Part shown: positions 53,861-63,005 of the stretch, piece by piece
How the letters are laid out: every line of letters starts with the position of its first letter
Numbering within the stretch: position 1 is the stretch's first letter
NCBI GenBank assembly: GCA_034925905.1
Contig: JAYFRL010000012.1
Coordinates: 4,118-68,117, forward strand
Source of the DNA: JAYFRL01 sp034925905
GTDB taxonomy: Bacteria > Bacillota > Clostridia > Lachnospirales > Anaerotignaceae
Direction: 5' to 3'
Length of the DNA stretch: 64,000 bases
Translations under genes and position numbers: made by a program
Notes under the pieces: model-generated
What the model saw: only the letters and a program-made list of their open reading frames with translations
The model's database searches: none
What the model was told of the DNA's origin: nothing

Positions 53861-55224
53861 TGCCTTTGAGTATCAAAGAAATAGTTGAAGCTGTTTGCGG
53901 GGTATGCGAAAATATCCCTGAACCCGGTTTTATAACGGGGGTTTCAACGGATTCCAGAAAAATAAAAGAAGGGGATCTTTTTATCCCGCTTATAGGGGAA
54001 AAGTTTGACGGGCACGAATATGTGGGGAGTGCTCTTTTAAACGGAGCCGCTTTTGCTTTAAGCCAAAGGAAACTGCCTTTTGATAGAGGGGTTATATTTG
54101 TTGAAGATACAAAAAAAGCCCTTTTAGATTTGGCAATGTATTACAGAAGCCTTTTTAATGTTAAGGCTGTTGGAATAACCGGCAGTGTTGGCAAAACCAC
54201 TACAAAAGAAATGGTGGCCTCAGTGCTTTCCAAAAAGTATAATGTGCTTAAAAACGAGGGGAATTTTAATAACGAAATTGGGCTTCCTTTAACGGTTTTT
54301 AATCTTGGGAAAGAACACGATGTGGTGGTCCTTGAAATGGGTATGAACCATTATAATGAGATACACAACCTGGCTTATGTTGCACGCCCTGATATAGGGG
54401 TTATAACCAATATAGGGGTAAGCCATATTGAAAACCTGGGCAGCAGGGAAGGAATACTTAAGGCTAAGTCTGAGATGACGGATTTTATGGACGAAGGCTC
54501 AAGCCTTGTTTTAAACTCTGATGATGATATCTTAACAGCCGGAAGCTTTAAGCCCGGTATAAAAAAATATTGGTACGGAATTTCAAATAAAAGCGGAATA
54601 TATGCAAAAGACATAAAACCCTGCGGGCTTTCGGGTATATCTGCGGTGGTCTGTTTTTCGGACGGAAGTGAAAAAGAGGTTTTGATACCCGTTCCTGGGC
54701 GTCATATGGTTTATAATGCTTTAGCAGCCGCAAAGACAGGTGAACTCTTAGGGCTTAGTCCCGATGAGATAATAGAAGGCATTTCTGGTTTTAAAAGTCA
54801 AAAAATGCGAATGGATATAATTCATGCACAAAACGGCATAAATATAATAAACGACTCTTATAATGCAAACCCTGTTTCCATGAAAGCCGCTTTGGATGTT
54901 TTGTCGGAAGTTTCAGGCTTAAGGATTGCTGTTATGGGCGATATGTTTGAGCTTGGCGAAGAATCAAGAACTATGCATTATGACACTGGAAAATATGCAG
55001 CCGAGTGCGGAATAGATATTATTGTAGCGATAGGCGCTTTTGCCGAGATGATATATAAAGGCGCCGTGGAAAACGGAGGCAAAGCATATTATTTCAGAAC
55101 GATTGAAGATTTTTTAAGAGAATCAAAAGATATAGTTAAACCTCAAATGACCGTGCTTGTTAAAGCTTCAAGAGCCATGGGCTTTGAAGAGATAGCAAAC
55201 AGATTACAGGGAGTGATAAAGTGA
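53857..55224 (+). CDS. murF: UDP-N-acetylmuramoyl-tripeptide-D-alanyl-D-alanine ligase
   Basis: 455 residues, overlapping murE and mraY by four bases each (ATGA-type junctions), so the three are translationally coupled. It attaches D-Ala-D-Ala. Blocks: GVSTDSRKIKEGDLFIPLIGEKFDGHEY, ATP loop GITGSVGKTTTKEMVASVL, NEGNFNNEIGLPLTVF, LEMGMNHYNEIHNL, ITNIGVSHIENLGSREGI, INDSYNANPVSMKAALDVL and GDMFELGEES. Two ATGs stand together at the start (53857 and 53860). Confidence 0.95.
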   Translation: MMPLSIKEIVEAVCGVCENIPEPGFITGVSTDSRKIKEGDLFIPLIGEKFDGHEYVGSALLNGAAFALSQRKLPFDRGVIFVEDTKKALLDLAMYYRSLFNVKAVGITGSVGKTTTKEMVASVLSKKYNVLKNEGNFNNEIGLPLTVFNLGKEHDVVVLEMGMNHYNEIHNLAYVARPDIGVITNIGVSHIENLGSREGILKAKSEMTDFMDEGSSLVLNSDDDILTAGSFKPGIKKYWYGISNKSGIYAKDIKPCGLSGISAVVCFSDGSEKEVLIPVPGRHMVYNALAAAKTGELLGLSPDEIIEGISGFKSQKMRMDIIHAQNGINIINDSYNANPVSMKAALDVLSEVSGLRIAVMGDMFELGEESRTMHYDTGKYAAECGIDIIVAIGAFAEMIYKGAVENGGKAYYFRTIEDFLRESKDIVKPQMTVLVKASRAMGFEEIANRLQGVIK

Positions 55225-56201
55225 AAGGTAATTTCGAAGGAGCCATTTATGCCATACTCGTATCTTTTATACTGGGAGTTATGATTTGTCCGTTTATAAT
55301 ACCTGTTTTAACAAAGCTTAAATTTGGACAAACAGAACGTGAGGACGGACCTGAAAGCCATCTAAGGAAAGGTGGCACTCCTACAATGGGCGGCATAGCA
55401 ATACTTATATCGTTTTTTATAACCAGCCTGATTTTTATATTTACGGCAGAAGAAAGAACAGACGGTATAGCTGTGCTTATGTTTACAATGGGCTTTGGTA
55501 TAATAGGTTTTATAGATGATTATATAAAAATCAATAAAAAGCGCTCCTTGGGTCTTAGAGCATATCAAAAGATAATAGGACAAGCAATTATAACGGTGCT
55601 TTTTGCGTTTTATATATATAAGTCAGGTATAGGCACTGAAATTTTGATTCCTTTTACAAAAGGGAAAATGCTCGACCTAGGTGTTTTATATGTCCCGTTT
55701 TTATTTATTGTTGTGCTTGGAACCGTTAACGGGGTCAATTTAACAGATGGTCTTGATGGGCTTGCTTCAGGTGTAACAATGATAGTGGCGGCCTTTTTTA
55801 TGCTTACGGCATGGGCAGCCGGAAGCCCTGTTATGTATATTGCCGCATCGGCCATAGGAAGCCTTTTGTCCTTTTTGATTTTCAATTCATATCCCGCCAG
55901 GGTTTTTATGGGAGACACAGGTTCCCTTGCTTTGGGTGGATTTGTGGCAGCATCCGCACTGATATTAAAAATGCCTTTGTTTATTTTGATAGTAGGCTTT
56001 ATATATCTGATAGAAACAATTTCGGTTATTATTCAAGTAGGATATTATAAGAAAACAAAAAAAAGATTCTTTAAAATGGCTCCGATACATCATCATTTTG
56101 AGCTTAGCGGTTGGAGCGAGACAAAGGTGGTTGCTCTTTTCTATATTGTGACGGCATTTGTATGCCTTATAGGTTTTTTAGGATGTAAATATATGTTTTA
56201 A
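55221..56201 (+). CDS. mraY: Phospho-N-acetylmuramoyl-pentapeptide-transferase
   Basis: 326 residues with about ten membrane helices. It links the UDP-MurNAc-pentapeptide to undecaprenyl phosphate (lipid I). Active-site markers are KGGTPTMGGIAIL, GFIDDYIKI, NLTDGLDGLASG with the paired Asp residues, FMGDTGSLALGG and MAPIHHHFELSGWSETKVV with the triple His. Standard length. It lies between murF and murD. Confidence 0.96.
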   Translation: MKGNFEGAIYAILVSFILGVMICPFIIPVLTKLKFGQTEREDGPESHLRKGGTPTMGGIAILISFFITSLIFIFTAEERTDGIAVLMFTMGFGIIGFIDDYIKINKKRSLGLRAYQKIIGQAIITVLFAFYIYKSGIGTEILIPFTKGKMLDLGVLYVPFLFIVVLGTVNGVNLTDGLDGLASGVTMIVAAFFMLTAWAAGSPVMYIAASAIGSLLSFLIFNSYPARVFMGDTGSLALGGFVAASALILKMPLFILIVGFIYLIETISVIIQVGYYKKTKKRFFKMAPIHHHFELSGWSETKVVALFYIVTAFVCLIGFLGCKYMF

Positions 56202-56213
56202 GGGGACTTGATA

Positions 56214-57578
56214 ATGGGGAATTTAAGCTTTGAACATAAAGATATACTTGTGTGCGGCATGGCAAAAAGCGGGGTTTCCGCCGCAAAGCTTTTAAACAAC
56301 ATGGGAGCCAACGTAACTCTTTCTGATATAAAGCCGGAGGCTGAATTTGAAAAAGAAGTTCTTGATCTTAAGGAAGAAGGAATAAAGCTTTATTGCGGTA
56401 AAAATCCTGATGATATAATAGACGGGTTTGACTATGTTGTTTTAAGCCCAGGGATAGATAAAAGCCTTCCGTTTGTTAAAAAGGCCGAAGAGCTTCATAT
56501 ACCCATAATAGGTGAAATTGAGCTTGGCTACATATTTACACCATGCAACATAATAGGAATAACAGGAACAAACGGTAAAACAACGACAACGGCCCTTACA
56601 GGCGAAATATTCAAAACAGAATATCCGGGGACACAGGTTGTAGGCAACATAGGCGTTCCTTACTGCGGAAAAGTTATGGAGCTTAATTATAACGATTGGG
56701 TTGTTGCAGAGCTTAGCAGCTTCCAGCTTGAATCGATTATAGACTTTAAACCTAAAATAAGCGCGGTTTTAAATATCACGCCGGACCATTTAAACAGGCA
56801 TAAAACAATGGAGAATTATATTGCTGCCAAAGAAAACATATTTAAAAACCAGCTATACGAGGATTTTACGGTTTTAAACTATGAATGTGAATATTGCCGC
56901 GCAATGGAGAAAAAAACAAGGGCAAGGGTTATGTTTTTCAGCAGTAAAAGAAAGCTTGATGCAGGAATTTATATCGAAGACGATAATATAATTGTAAAAT
57001 GGAACGGTATAAACGAAAAGCTTATAAACGTGAATGAGCTTAATATTTTAGGCGAGCATAACTATGAAAATGCTATGGCCGCTTCATGTATGGCCCTTTG
57101 CGCAGGGATTTCCCTTGAAAATATAAGGAAAACGCTTAGAAGTTTTGTTGCCGTTGAGCATAGAATAGAGTTTGTGAGAAGTTTTGAAGGCGTGGATTAT
57201 TATAATGATTCCAAGGGAACAAATCCGGACGCCGCAATAAAAGCGGTTAAAGCGATGAGGAAACCGGTTGTTCTTATCGGCGGAGGATATGATAAAAAAT
57301 CAGACTATACCGAATGGATATTAAGCTTTGAAAATAAAGTTAAAAGCCTTGTTTTAATAGGAGAAACAGCTAAAGAAATAGAAAAAACAGCAAGGGAAAA
57401 CGGTTTCAACTCGGTTAAAAATGCAAACAGCTTTGAAGAAGCTATATTGATGGCAAAAGAAGACGCAAAAGAAGGGGACTGCGTTTTACTTTCTCCGGCA
57501 TGCGCAAGCTGGGATATGTTTAAAAACTATGAAGAAAGAGGAAGAATATTTAAGGAATTTGTTAGAAGTTTTAAATAA
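56214..57578 (+). CDS. murD: UDP-N-acetylmuramoyl-L-alanine-D-glutamate ligase
   Basis: 454 residues from the ATG at 56214, behind AAGGGGAC; the TTG two codons earlier is less well placed. It adds D-glutamate. Blocks: ILVCGMAKSGVSAAKLLNNMGANVTLSDI, LSPGIDKSLPF, ATP loop IIGITGTNGKTTTTALTGEIF, ELSSFQLESI, NITPDHLNRHKTMENY, LGEHNYENAMAA, VEHRIEFVRSFEGVDYYNDSKGTNPDAAIKA and GGGYDK. It precedes ftsW by 20 bases. Confidence 0.95.
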   Translation: MGNLSFEHKDILVCGMAKSGVSAAKLLNNMGANVTLSDIKPEAEFEKEVLDLKEEGIKLYCGKNPDDIIDGFDYVVLSPGIDKSLPFVKKAEELHIPIIGEIELGYIFTPCNIIGITGTNGKTTTTALTGEIFKTEYPGTQVVGNIGVPYCGKVMELNYNDWVVAELSSFQLESIIDFKPKISAVLNITPDHLNRHKTMENYIAAKENIFKNQLYEDFTVLNYECEYCRAMEKKTRARVMFFSSKRKLDAGIYIEDDNIIVKWNGINEKLINVNELNILGEHNYENAMAASCMALCAGISLENIRKTLRSFVAVEHRIEFVRSFEGVDYYNDSKGTNPDAAIKAVKAMRKPVVLIGGGYDKKSDYTEWILSFENKVKSLVLIGETAKEIEKTARENGFNSVKNANSFEEAILMAKEDAKEGDCVLLSPACASWDMFKNYEERGRIFKEFVRSFK

Positions 57579-57598
57579 AAGGGTTTTGAGGGGATATA

Positions 57599-58747
57599 AT
57601 GTCTGAAAGAGCATCAGGGGCGAATAATAGAACTGTTAAAATAAGCAAAGCACAAATAGACTTCACAATTTTTTTTGTGGTGCTTATTTTAGTGCTTTTT
57701 GGAATAATCATGATATTTTCATCCAGCTATTATTATACATTGACAAACTCAAGGTTTGACAATGATATGTATTATTTCCTCAAACGCCAGCTTATATGGG
57801 CGGCTTTAGGCATAACGGTAATGGTTGTAATGATGAATATAAATTATCATATATTTAAGGCCATAGCATTTTTTGCGTACATATTTTCAAATATATGTCT
57901 TGTCCTTGTACTCTTTATTGGGCAGGAAATAAACGGAGCAAAGCGCTGGCTTGGAGTGACGGATACCATAGGCTTCCAGCCTTCGGAGGTTGCCAAAATT
58001 TCACTTATATTGTTTCTGGCATTTTATATCTCAAGCAAAAAAGACGCCCTTAAAGGTTTCGGAAGCTTTGTAAAGTGTATGCTTATCGTAGCTGTGCCTG
58101 TTGTTTTAATAGCTATCGAAAACCTTAGCACAGCTGTTATAGTTTTTGCCATAGGTTGCTTTATAATATTTATTGCCAGCCCTAAAATATGGTATTTTAT
58201 TGTTGCAGCAATAGGAGCCGGGGCGGCCGCGGTTGCTGCTGTTTCACTGCCTCAGTTTGCATATAGGTTTGAACGAATACAAGTTTGGAAAGACCCGTTT
58301 TTATATCCGCTGTCGGGAGGCTGGCAAACAATACAGTCCCTTTATGCTTTGGCTAGCGGCGGCCTTTTTGGTCTTGGTCTTGGGCAAAGCAGACAAAAAA
58401 CTTTCATACCCGAATCATACAACGATATAATATTTGCAATAATATGTGAAGAGCTTGGTCTTTTCGGCGCAATAATAATAATACTTCTTTTTGCGATATT
58501 AATATGGCGTGGGCTTAAGTCTGCCATGAATACCATTGATGTTTTTGGATGCCTTGTGGCTACAGGCATAACGGGGATGATAGCCATACAGGTAATACTT
58601 AACATAGCCGTTGTAACAAATACAATTCCAAACACAGGTGTTGTTCTCCCGTTTGTAAGCTATGGAGGAACGTCTTTTGTGCTTACAATGGCATCTATGG
58701 GCATACTTCTTAATATATCCAGATTTCAGAGGTCAAAAGAGAGATAG
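57599..58747 (+). CDS. FtsW/SpoVE-type SEDS peptidoglycan polymerase
   Basis: 382 residues with about ten membrane helices and a basic N-terminus. SEDS proteins polymerise glycan strands from lipid II with a class B PBP as partner, and two such PBPs are encoded upstream. Family marks: FSSSYYYTL, INGAKRWLGV (with Arg-Trp), FQPSEVAKISLILFLA, IENLSTAVIVFAIG, SLYALASGGLFGLGLGQSRQKTFIPESYNDIIFAIICEELGLFG and VLPFVSYGGTSFVLTMASMG. In Bacillus this position (after murD) is spoVE, while ftsW is elsewhere. I cannot decide between them, so no symbol is given. Confidence 0.9.
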   Translation: MSERASGANNRTVKISKAQIDFTIFFVVLILVLFGIIMIFSSSYYYTLTNSRFDNDMYYFLKRQLIWAALGITVMVVMMNINYHIFKAIAFFAYIFSNICLVLVLFIGQEINGAKRWLGVTDTIGFQPSEVAKISLILFLAFYISSKKDALKGFGSFVKCMLIVAVPVVLIAIENLSTAVIVFAIGCFIIFIASPKIWYFIVAAIGAGAAAVAAVSLPQFAYRFERIQVWKDPFLYPLSGGWQTIQSLYALASGGLFGLGLGQSRQKTFIPESYNDIIFAIICEELGLFGAIIIILLFAILIWRGLKSAMNTIDVFGCLVATGITGMIAIQVILNIAVVTNTIPNTGVVLPFVSYGGTSFVLTMASMGILLNISRFQRSKER

Positions 58748-58760
58748 TTTAAAATTTCTA

Positions 58761-58789
58761 TTGACAAAAGGCGTTATGTAAAATAAAAT
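58761..58789 (+). promoter_or_regulatory. Promoter of the valS T-box leader
   Basis: Perfect TTGACA (58761-58766), 17-base spacer, TAAAAT (58784-58789). Confidence 0.75.
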
Positions 58790-58795
58790 CGAAAT

Positions 58796-59036
58796 AAATT
58801 CTGTTATAATTAAAATGCTTAAAAACATTGATTAAGAGGAGTAGGCAAGTCTAAACATTAAAGAGAGAGGGTACGTTGGCTGCAATATCCTTATGTAAGA
58901 ATTGCTGAATGTAACTTATGAGTTTTTGTATAAACAAACGGTTTGCCCCGTTAAAGGCTTTTAAGTGCCTGTTTTGCAGGAATTAAGGTGGTACCGCGAA
59001 GCTTTCGCCCTTTTTGGATAAGAAAGCTTTTTTTAT
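58796..59036 (+). promoter_or_regulatory. T-box riboswitch upstream of valS
   Basis: The conserved T-box AAGGTGGTACCGCG (58985-58998) is present, and it pairs in the antiterminator with the uncharged tRNA end. Stem I elements include AGAGAGAGGG near 58862 and GGTACGTTGGCTG. A likely specifier is GTA (58911-58913) in CTGAATGTAACTT, a valine codon. The terminator is AAGCTTTC (58999-59006) with GAAAGCTT (59022-59029) and T7. Uncharged tRNA-Val should open the terminator and raise valS. Promoter and terminator bound the element; the specifier is my reading of stem I. Confidence 0.9.
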
Positions 59037-59089
59037 TGTCAAAGGTGCGAGTCTTTTGCTTTAAGCAGAGAATATTTAGGAGGAAAGTT

Positions 59090-61723
59090 ATGATTAAGGA
59101 GCTAGACAAGGTTTATAACCCAGATTTGTTTGAAGAAAGGCTATATAATAAATGGCTTGAGAAAAAGTATTTTAATACGAAAGTTGATAAAACAAAGAAG
59201 CCATATACAATAGTTATGCCGCCGCCGAATATAACAGGTCAGCTTCATATGGGACATGCCCTTGACAATACGATACAGGATATACTCATAAGATGGAAAA
59301 GAATGTCGGGGTATAACGCTCTTTGGGTTCCGGGAACAGACCATGCAAGCATATCCACGGAAGTTAAAATAGTGCAGAAAATGGCAGAAGAAGGCCTTAC
59401 AAAAGAAGACGTTGGAAGGGAAGGCTTCCTTGAACGCGCATGGGCATGGAAAGAGGAATACGGTGGAAAAATCTTAACCCAGCTTAAAAAACTTGGCAGC
59501 TCCTGCGATTGGGACAGGGTTCGTTTTACGATGGACGAGGGTCTTTCCGATGCTGTTTTGGAAACCTTTGTGCGCCTTTATGATAAAGGCCTTATATATA
59601 GGGGCGAAAAGCTTATAAACTGGTGTCCGAAATGCATGACGACAATATCAGACGCAGAAGTAAACCATGAAGATAAAGACGGATTTTTCTGGCATATAAA
59701 CTATCCTATCACGGGAAGCGACAAGTGCCTTATGCTTGCGACCACAAGACCTGAGACAATGCTTGGGGACACTGCTGTTGCCGTTCATCCGAACGATGAA
59801 AGATATAAAGAGCTTATCGGCAAAACCGTAATGCTTCCGATAGTTAATAAAGAAATCCCGATTATTGCAGACAGCTACGTTGACATGGAGTTTGGAACAG
59901 GAGTTGTTAAAATTACTCCTGCGCATGACCCTAACGACTTTGAAATAGGCGAAAGGCATAATCTCCCTAAAATAACCGTTATTGCCGACGATGGAACTAT
60001 GAACGAAAACGCCGGAAAATATCAGGGGTTAGACAGATATGAGGCAAGGAAGCTTATTGTTAGGGAGCTTGAAGACGAAGGTCTTCTTGTAAAGATTGAA
60101 AAAATAACACATGCAGTAGGTATCCATGAAAGGTGCGGAACTGTTGTTGAACCTTTAATAAAGCTGCAATGGTTTGTTAAGATGGAGGAGCTTGCACGTC
60201 CGGCAATAGAGGTTTATAAGGATGGAAGGCTCAATATAATTCCCGATAGGTTTGGCAAGGTATATCTCCATTGGCTTGAAAACATAAGAGACTGGTGTAT
60301 TTCAAGGCAGCTTTGGTGGGGTCACAGGATTCCTGCATACTATTGCGATAAATGCGGAAATGTAGTTGTAAGCAAAACTGCGCCTTCTTCATGCCCGAAA
60401 TGCGGAGGCAACCTACGCCAGGATGAAGATACGCTGGATACATGGTTTTCTTCGGCGCTCTGGCCGTTTTCAACGCTTGGCTGGCCCAATGATACGGAAG
60501 ATCTTAAGCAATTCTATCCGACAAGTGTTCTTGTTACAGCCTATGATATAATTTTCTTTTGGGTTATAAGAATGGTGTTCTCCGGGCTTGAGCAAATGGG
60601 AGATGTTCCTTTCAAGGATGTGTATATCCACGGCTTAATAAGGGACGAGCTTGGCAGAAAATTCAGCAAATCTCTTGGCAACGGCATAGATCCGCTTGAA
60701 GTTATAGATAAATATGGCGCTGATGCTTTAAGGCTCATGCTTATAACAGGGAATTCCCCCGGAAGCGATATGCGCTTTTATAATGAGCGGCTTGAATCCG
60801 CAAGAAACTTTGCGAATAAGCTTTGGAACGCCTCAAGGTTTGTGCTTATGAACCTTAAGGACGAGGATAAGAGCAACAAGCTTTTATATCTTACTCCGAC
60901 GGACAAATGGATACTTTCAAAGCTTAACACGCTCACCAAGGAAGCAACGGAAAACATGGAAAACTATGAGCTTGGTCTTGCGGTTGATAAAATCCACAGC
61001 TTCATTTGGGATGAATATTGTGACTGGTATATAGAAATGGTTAAGCCGCGGCTTTATAACGATAATGATCAAACTAAGGATGCCGCTCTTTGGACGCTTA
61101 AAACAGTGCTCATAGCTTCGCTTAAACTTCTCCATCCTTATATGCCTTTTATAACCGAGGAAATTTTTATGCATATCCAAAATGAAGAAGAAAGCATAAT
61201 GATATCCTCATGGCCGGAATATAAGGAAGAATGGAACTTTAAAGAAAACGAAAACGAAATAGACACGATTAAAGAAGCTGTAAGGACGATAAGAAACATA
61301 AGGGCAAACATGAATGTTCCTCCCTCAAAGAAGGCAACAGTGTTTGTTGTTTCCGAAAACAGAGAGATAAGGTCTATATTTAAGAATGCGGAAGTATTTT
61401 TTAAAACTCTTTCCTACGCAAGCGAGATTCATATAAAATCGACAAAAGAAGGAATCGCAGACGATGCCGTTTCCGGGGTCATAAACGGTGCTGTAATTTA
61501 TATGCCGTTTGCGGAGCTTGTTGATATCAATAAAGAAAGAGAACGCCTCACAAAGGAAAAGAAACGCTTAAACGGCGAGATAGACAGAATTGTTAAAAAA
61601 CTTGAGAACAAAAATTTTGTTGAAAAAGCGCCCGCGACCGTTGTTGAAGAAGAAAAAGCAAAGAAAGAAAAATATGAGGCCATGCTTTCAAAGGTTATTG
61701 AAAGCTTAAACAATATAGGCTGA
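59090..61723 (+). CDS. valS: Valyl-tRNA synthetase
   Basis: 877 residues from the ATG at 59090 behind TAGGAGG. The class I HIGH motif is PPNITGQLHMGHALDN. The editing domain (about 190-330) includes ATTRPETMLGDTAVAVHPND and TPAHDPNDFEIGERHNL. Zinc-type cysteines occur at WCPKCMTTI and CDKCGNVVVSKTAPSSCPKCGGNL. The second signature reads GRKFSKSLGNGIDP, with Phe in place of the usual Met of KMSKS. The C-terminal coiled coil (VDINKERERLTKEKKRLNGEIDRIVKKLENKNFVEKAP) binds tRNA and marks ValRS. It is controlled by the upstream T-box. Confidence 0.97.
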   Translation: MIKELDKVYNPDLFEERLYNKWLEKKYFNTKVDKTKKPYTIVMPPPNITGQLHMGHALDNTIQDILIRWKRMSGYNALWVPGTDHASISTEVKIVQKMAEEGLTKEDVGREGFLERAWAWKEEYGGKILTQLKKLGSSCDWDRVRFTMDEGLSDAVLETFVRLYDKGLIYRGEKLINWCPKCMTTISDAEVNHEDKDGFFWHINYPITGSDKCLMLATTRPETMLGDTAVAVHPNDERYKELIGKTVMLPIVNKEIPIIADSYVDMEFGTGVVKITPAHDPNDFEIGERHNLPKITVIADDGTMNENAGKYQGLDRYEARKLIVRELEDEGLLVKIEKITHAVGIHERCGTVVEPLIKLQWFVKMEELARPAIEVYKDGRLNIIPDRFGKVYLHWLENIRDWCISRQLWWGHRIPAYYCDKCGNVVVSKTAPSSCPKCGGNLRQDEDTLDTWFSSALWPFSTLGWPNDTEDLKQFYPTSVLVTAYDIIFFWVIRMVFSGLEQMGDVPFKDVYIHGLIRDELGRKFSKSLGNGIDPLEVIDKYGADALRLMLITGNSPGSDMRFYNERLESARNFANKLWNASRFVLMNLKDEDKSNKLLYLTPTDKWILSKLNTLTKEATENMENYELGLAVDKIHSFIWDEYCDWYIEMVKPRLYNDNDQTKDAALWTLKTVLIASLKLLHPYMPFITEEIFMHIQNEEESIMISSWPEYKEEWNFKENENEIDTIKEAVRTIRNIRANMNVPPSKKATVFVVSENREIRSIFKNAEVFFKTLSYASEIHIKSTKEGIADDAVSGVINGAVIYMPFAELVDINKERERLTKEKKRLNGEIDRIVKKLENKNFVEKAPATVVEEEKAKKEKYEAMLSKVIESLNNIG

Positions 61724-61854
61724 CAGGCTTTAAATAAATCAACAAAGAATACGGGTAAAATGTGTATACATTCCGTAAGAACTATGTTTTTCCCTCTTGA
61801 TATGATATCATTAGCGTGTGCGTATTTTAATGATATAATCAAGGGGGAATTTAT

Positions 61855-62997
61855 ATGGACTTTTTTCTGCCGAAGGAGCATGAGCTATTTCAAAAAATGT
61901 GCAGGGATTTTGCCGAAAAGGAGCTTAGGCCTATAGCCGCAGATATAGATGAAGAAGAAAGGTTTCCTGTTGAAACTCTTGAAAAAATGAAAAGATACGG
62001 GTTTATGAGCATTCCTATTCCTAAAGAATATGGCGGGCAAGGGTTTGACAACCTCGCATATGTTATATCCGTTGAAGAGCTTGCGAAGGTTTGCCTTGCC
62101 ACAACAACAATATATACTGCGCATATTTCTCTTTGCTGTAATCCGTTGCTTCTTTTTGGCACAGAGGAACAAAAACAAAAATATCTTATTCCTCTTTCAA
62201 AAGGCGAATATCTAGGCGCTTTTGGTTTAACAGAGCCAATGGCCGGAACTGACGCGTCAATGCAGCAGACAATAGCTGTGCTTAAAGGAGACAATTATAT
62301 TTTAAACGGTTCAAAAATATTCATAACAAATTCGGCCCATGCCGATGTTTTTATAATAATAGCGATGACGGACAAATCAAAGGGGACAAAAGGTTGTTCA
62401 GCTTTTATAGTTGAAAAGACGTTTCCGGGCTTTAGAATAGGAAAACGAGAAAAAAAGATGGGAATCAGAGCCTCGGATGCCTGCGAGGTTATAATGGAAG
62501 ATTGCGTTGTGCCCAAGGAAAATCTTTTAGGCAAGGAAGGCCAAGGCTTTAGGATAGCCATGGAATCTCTTGACACTGGAAGGATAGGAATTGCGGCACA
62601 AGCTTTGGGTCTTGCGGAAGGCGCTTTAAACGAGACTGTGAAATACGTTAAAGAAAGAAAACAGTTTGGCAAGAGGATATCGCAGTTTCAGAATACCCAA
62701 TTTGAGCTGGCAGATATGAGAACAAAAATTGAAGCGGCACAGCTTTTGGTTTATAAGGTTGCGAGAATGAAGGATACACACCAAAACTTTACGGCAAACG
62801 CAGCAATGGCAAAGCTTTATTGCTCTGAGCTTGCCAGCGACGTTACCAGGAGATGCCTTCAGCTTTTCGGCGGCTATGGATATACAAGAGAATATCCCAT
62901 TGAAAGGATGATGCGCGACGCTAAGATAACAGAGATATACGAAGGAACAAGTGAAGTTCAGAAAATGGTTATTTCAAGCTGGATGAAGGTGAATTAA
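61855..62997 (+). CDS. Acyl-CoA dehydrogenase (short-chain/butyryl-CoA type)
   Basis: 380 residues behind AAGGGGG. A FAD enzyme that oxidises the alpha-beta bond of acyl-CoA, or in fermenters reduces crotonyl-CoA with an electron-transfer flavoprotein. Visible are the N-terminal helical domain, AFGLTEPMAGTDASMQQT (FAD-binding), NGSKIFITNSAHADVFIIIA, LDTGRIGIAAQALGLAEGAL, RKQFGKRISQFQNTQFELADM, LQLFGGYGYTREYPIERMMRDAKITEIYEGTSEVQKMVIS, where the YEGTSE glutamate is catalytic. No etfAB, crt, hbd or thl genes are adjacent, so the pathway is not evident. Confidence 0.9.
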   Translation: MDFFLPKEHELFQKMCRDFAEKELRPIAADIDEEERFPVETLEKMKRYGFMSIPIPKEYGGQGFDNLAYVISVEELAKVCLATTTIYTAHISLCCNPLLLFGTEEQKQKYLIPLSKGEYLGAFGLTEPMAGTDASMQQTIAVLKGDNYILNGSKIFITNSAHADVFIIIAMTDKSKGTKGCSAFIVEKTFPGFRIGKREKKMGIRASDACEVIMEDCVVPKENLLGKEGQGFRIAMESLDTGRIGIAAQALGLAEGALNETVKYVKERKQFGKRISQFQNTQFELADMRTKIEAAQLLVYKVARMKDTHQNFTANAAMAKLYCSELASDVTRRCLQLFGGYGYTREYPIERMMRDAKITEIYEGTSEVQKMVISSWMKVN

Positions 62998-63005
62998 AAT
63001 TTATT

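Noticed and set aside
61834..61839. Extended -10 TG-A-TATAAT before the acyl-CoA dehydrogenase
   Set aside because: Transcription from it would start inside the ribosome site of the gene, so it would give no usable leader.
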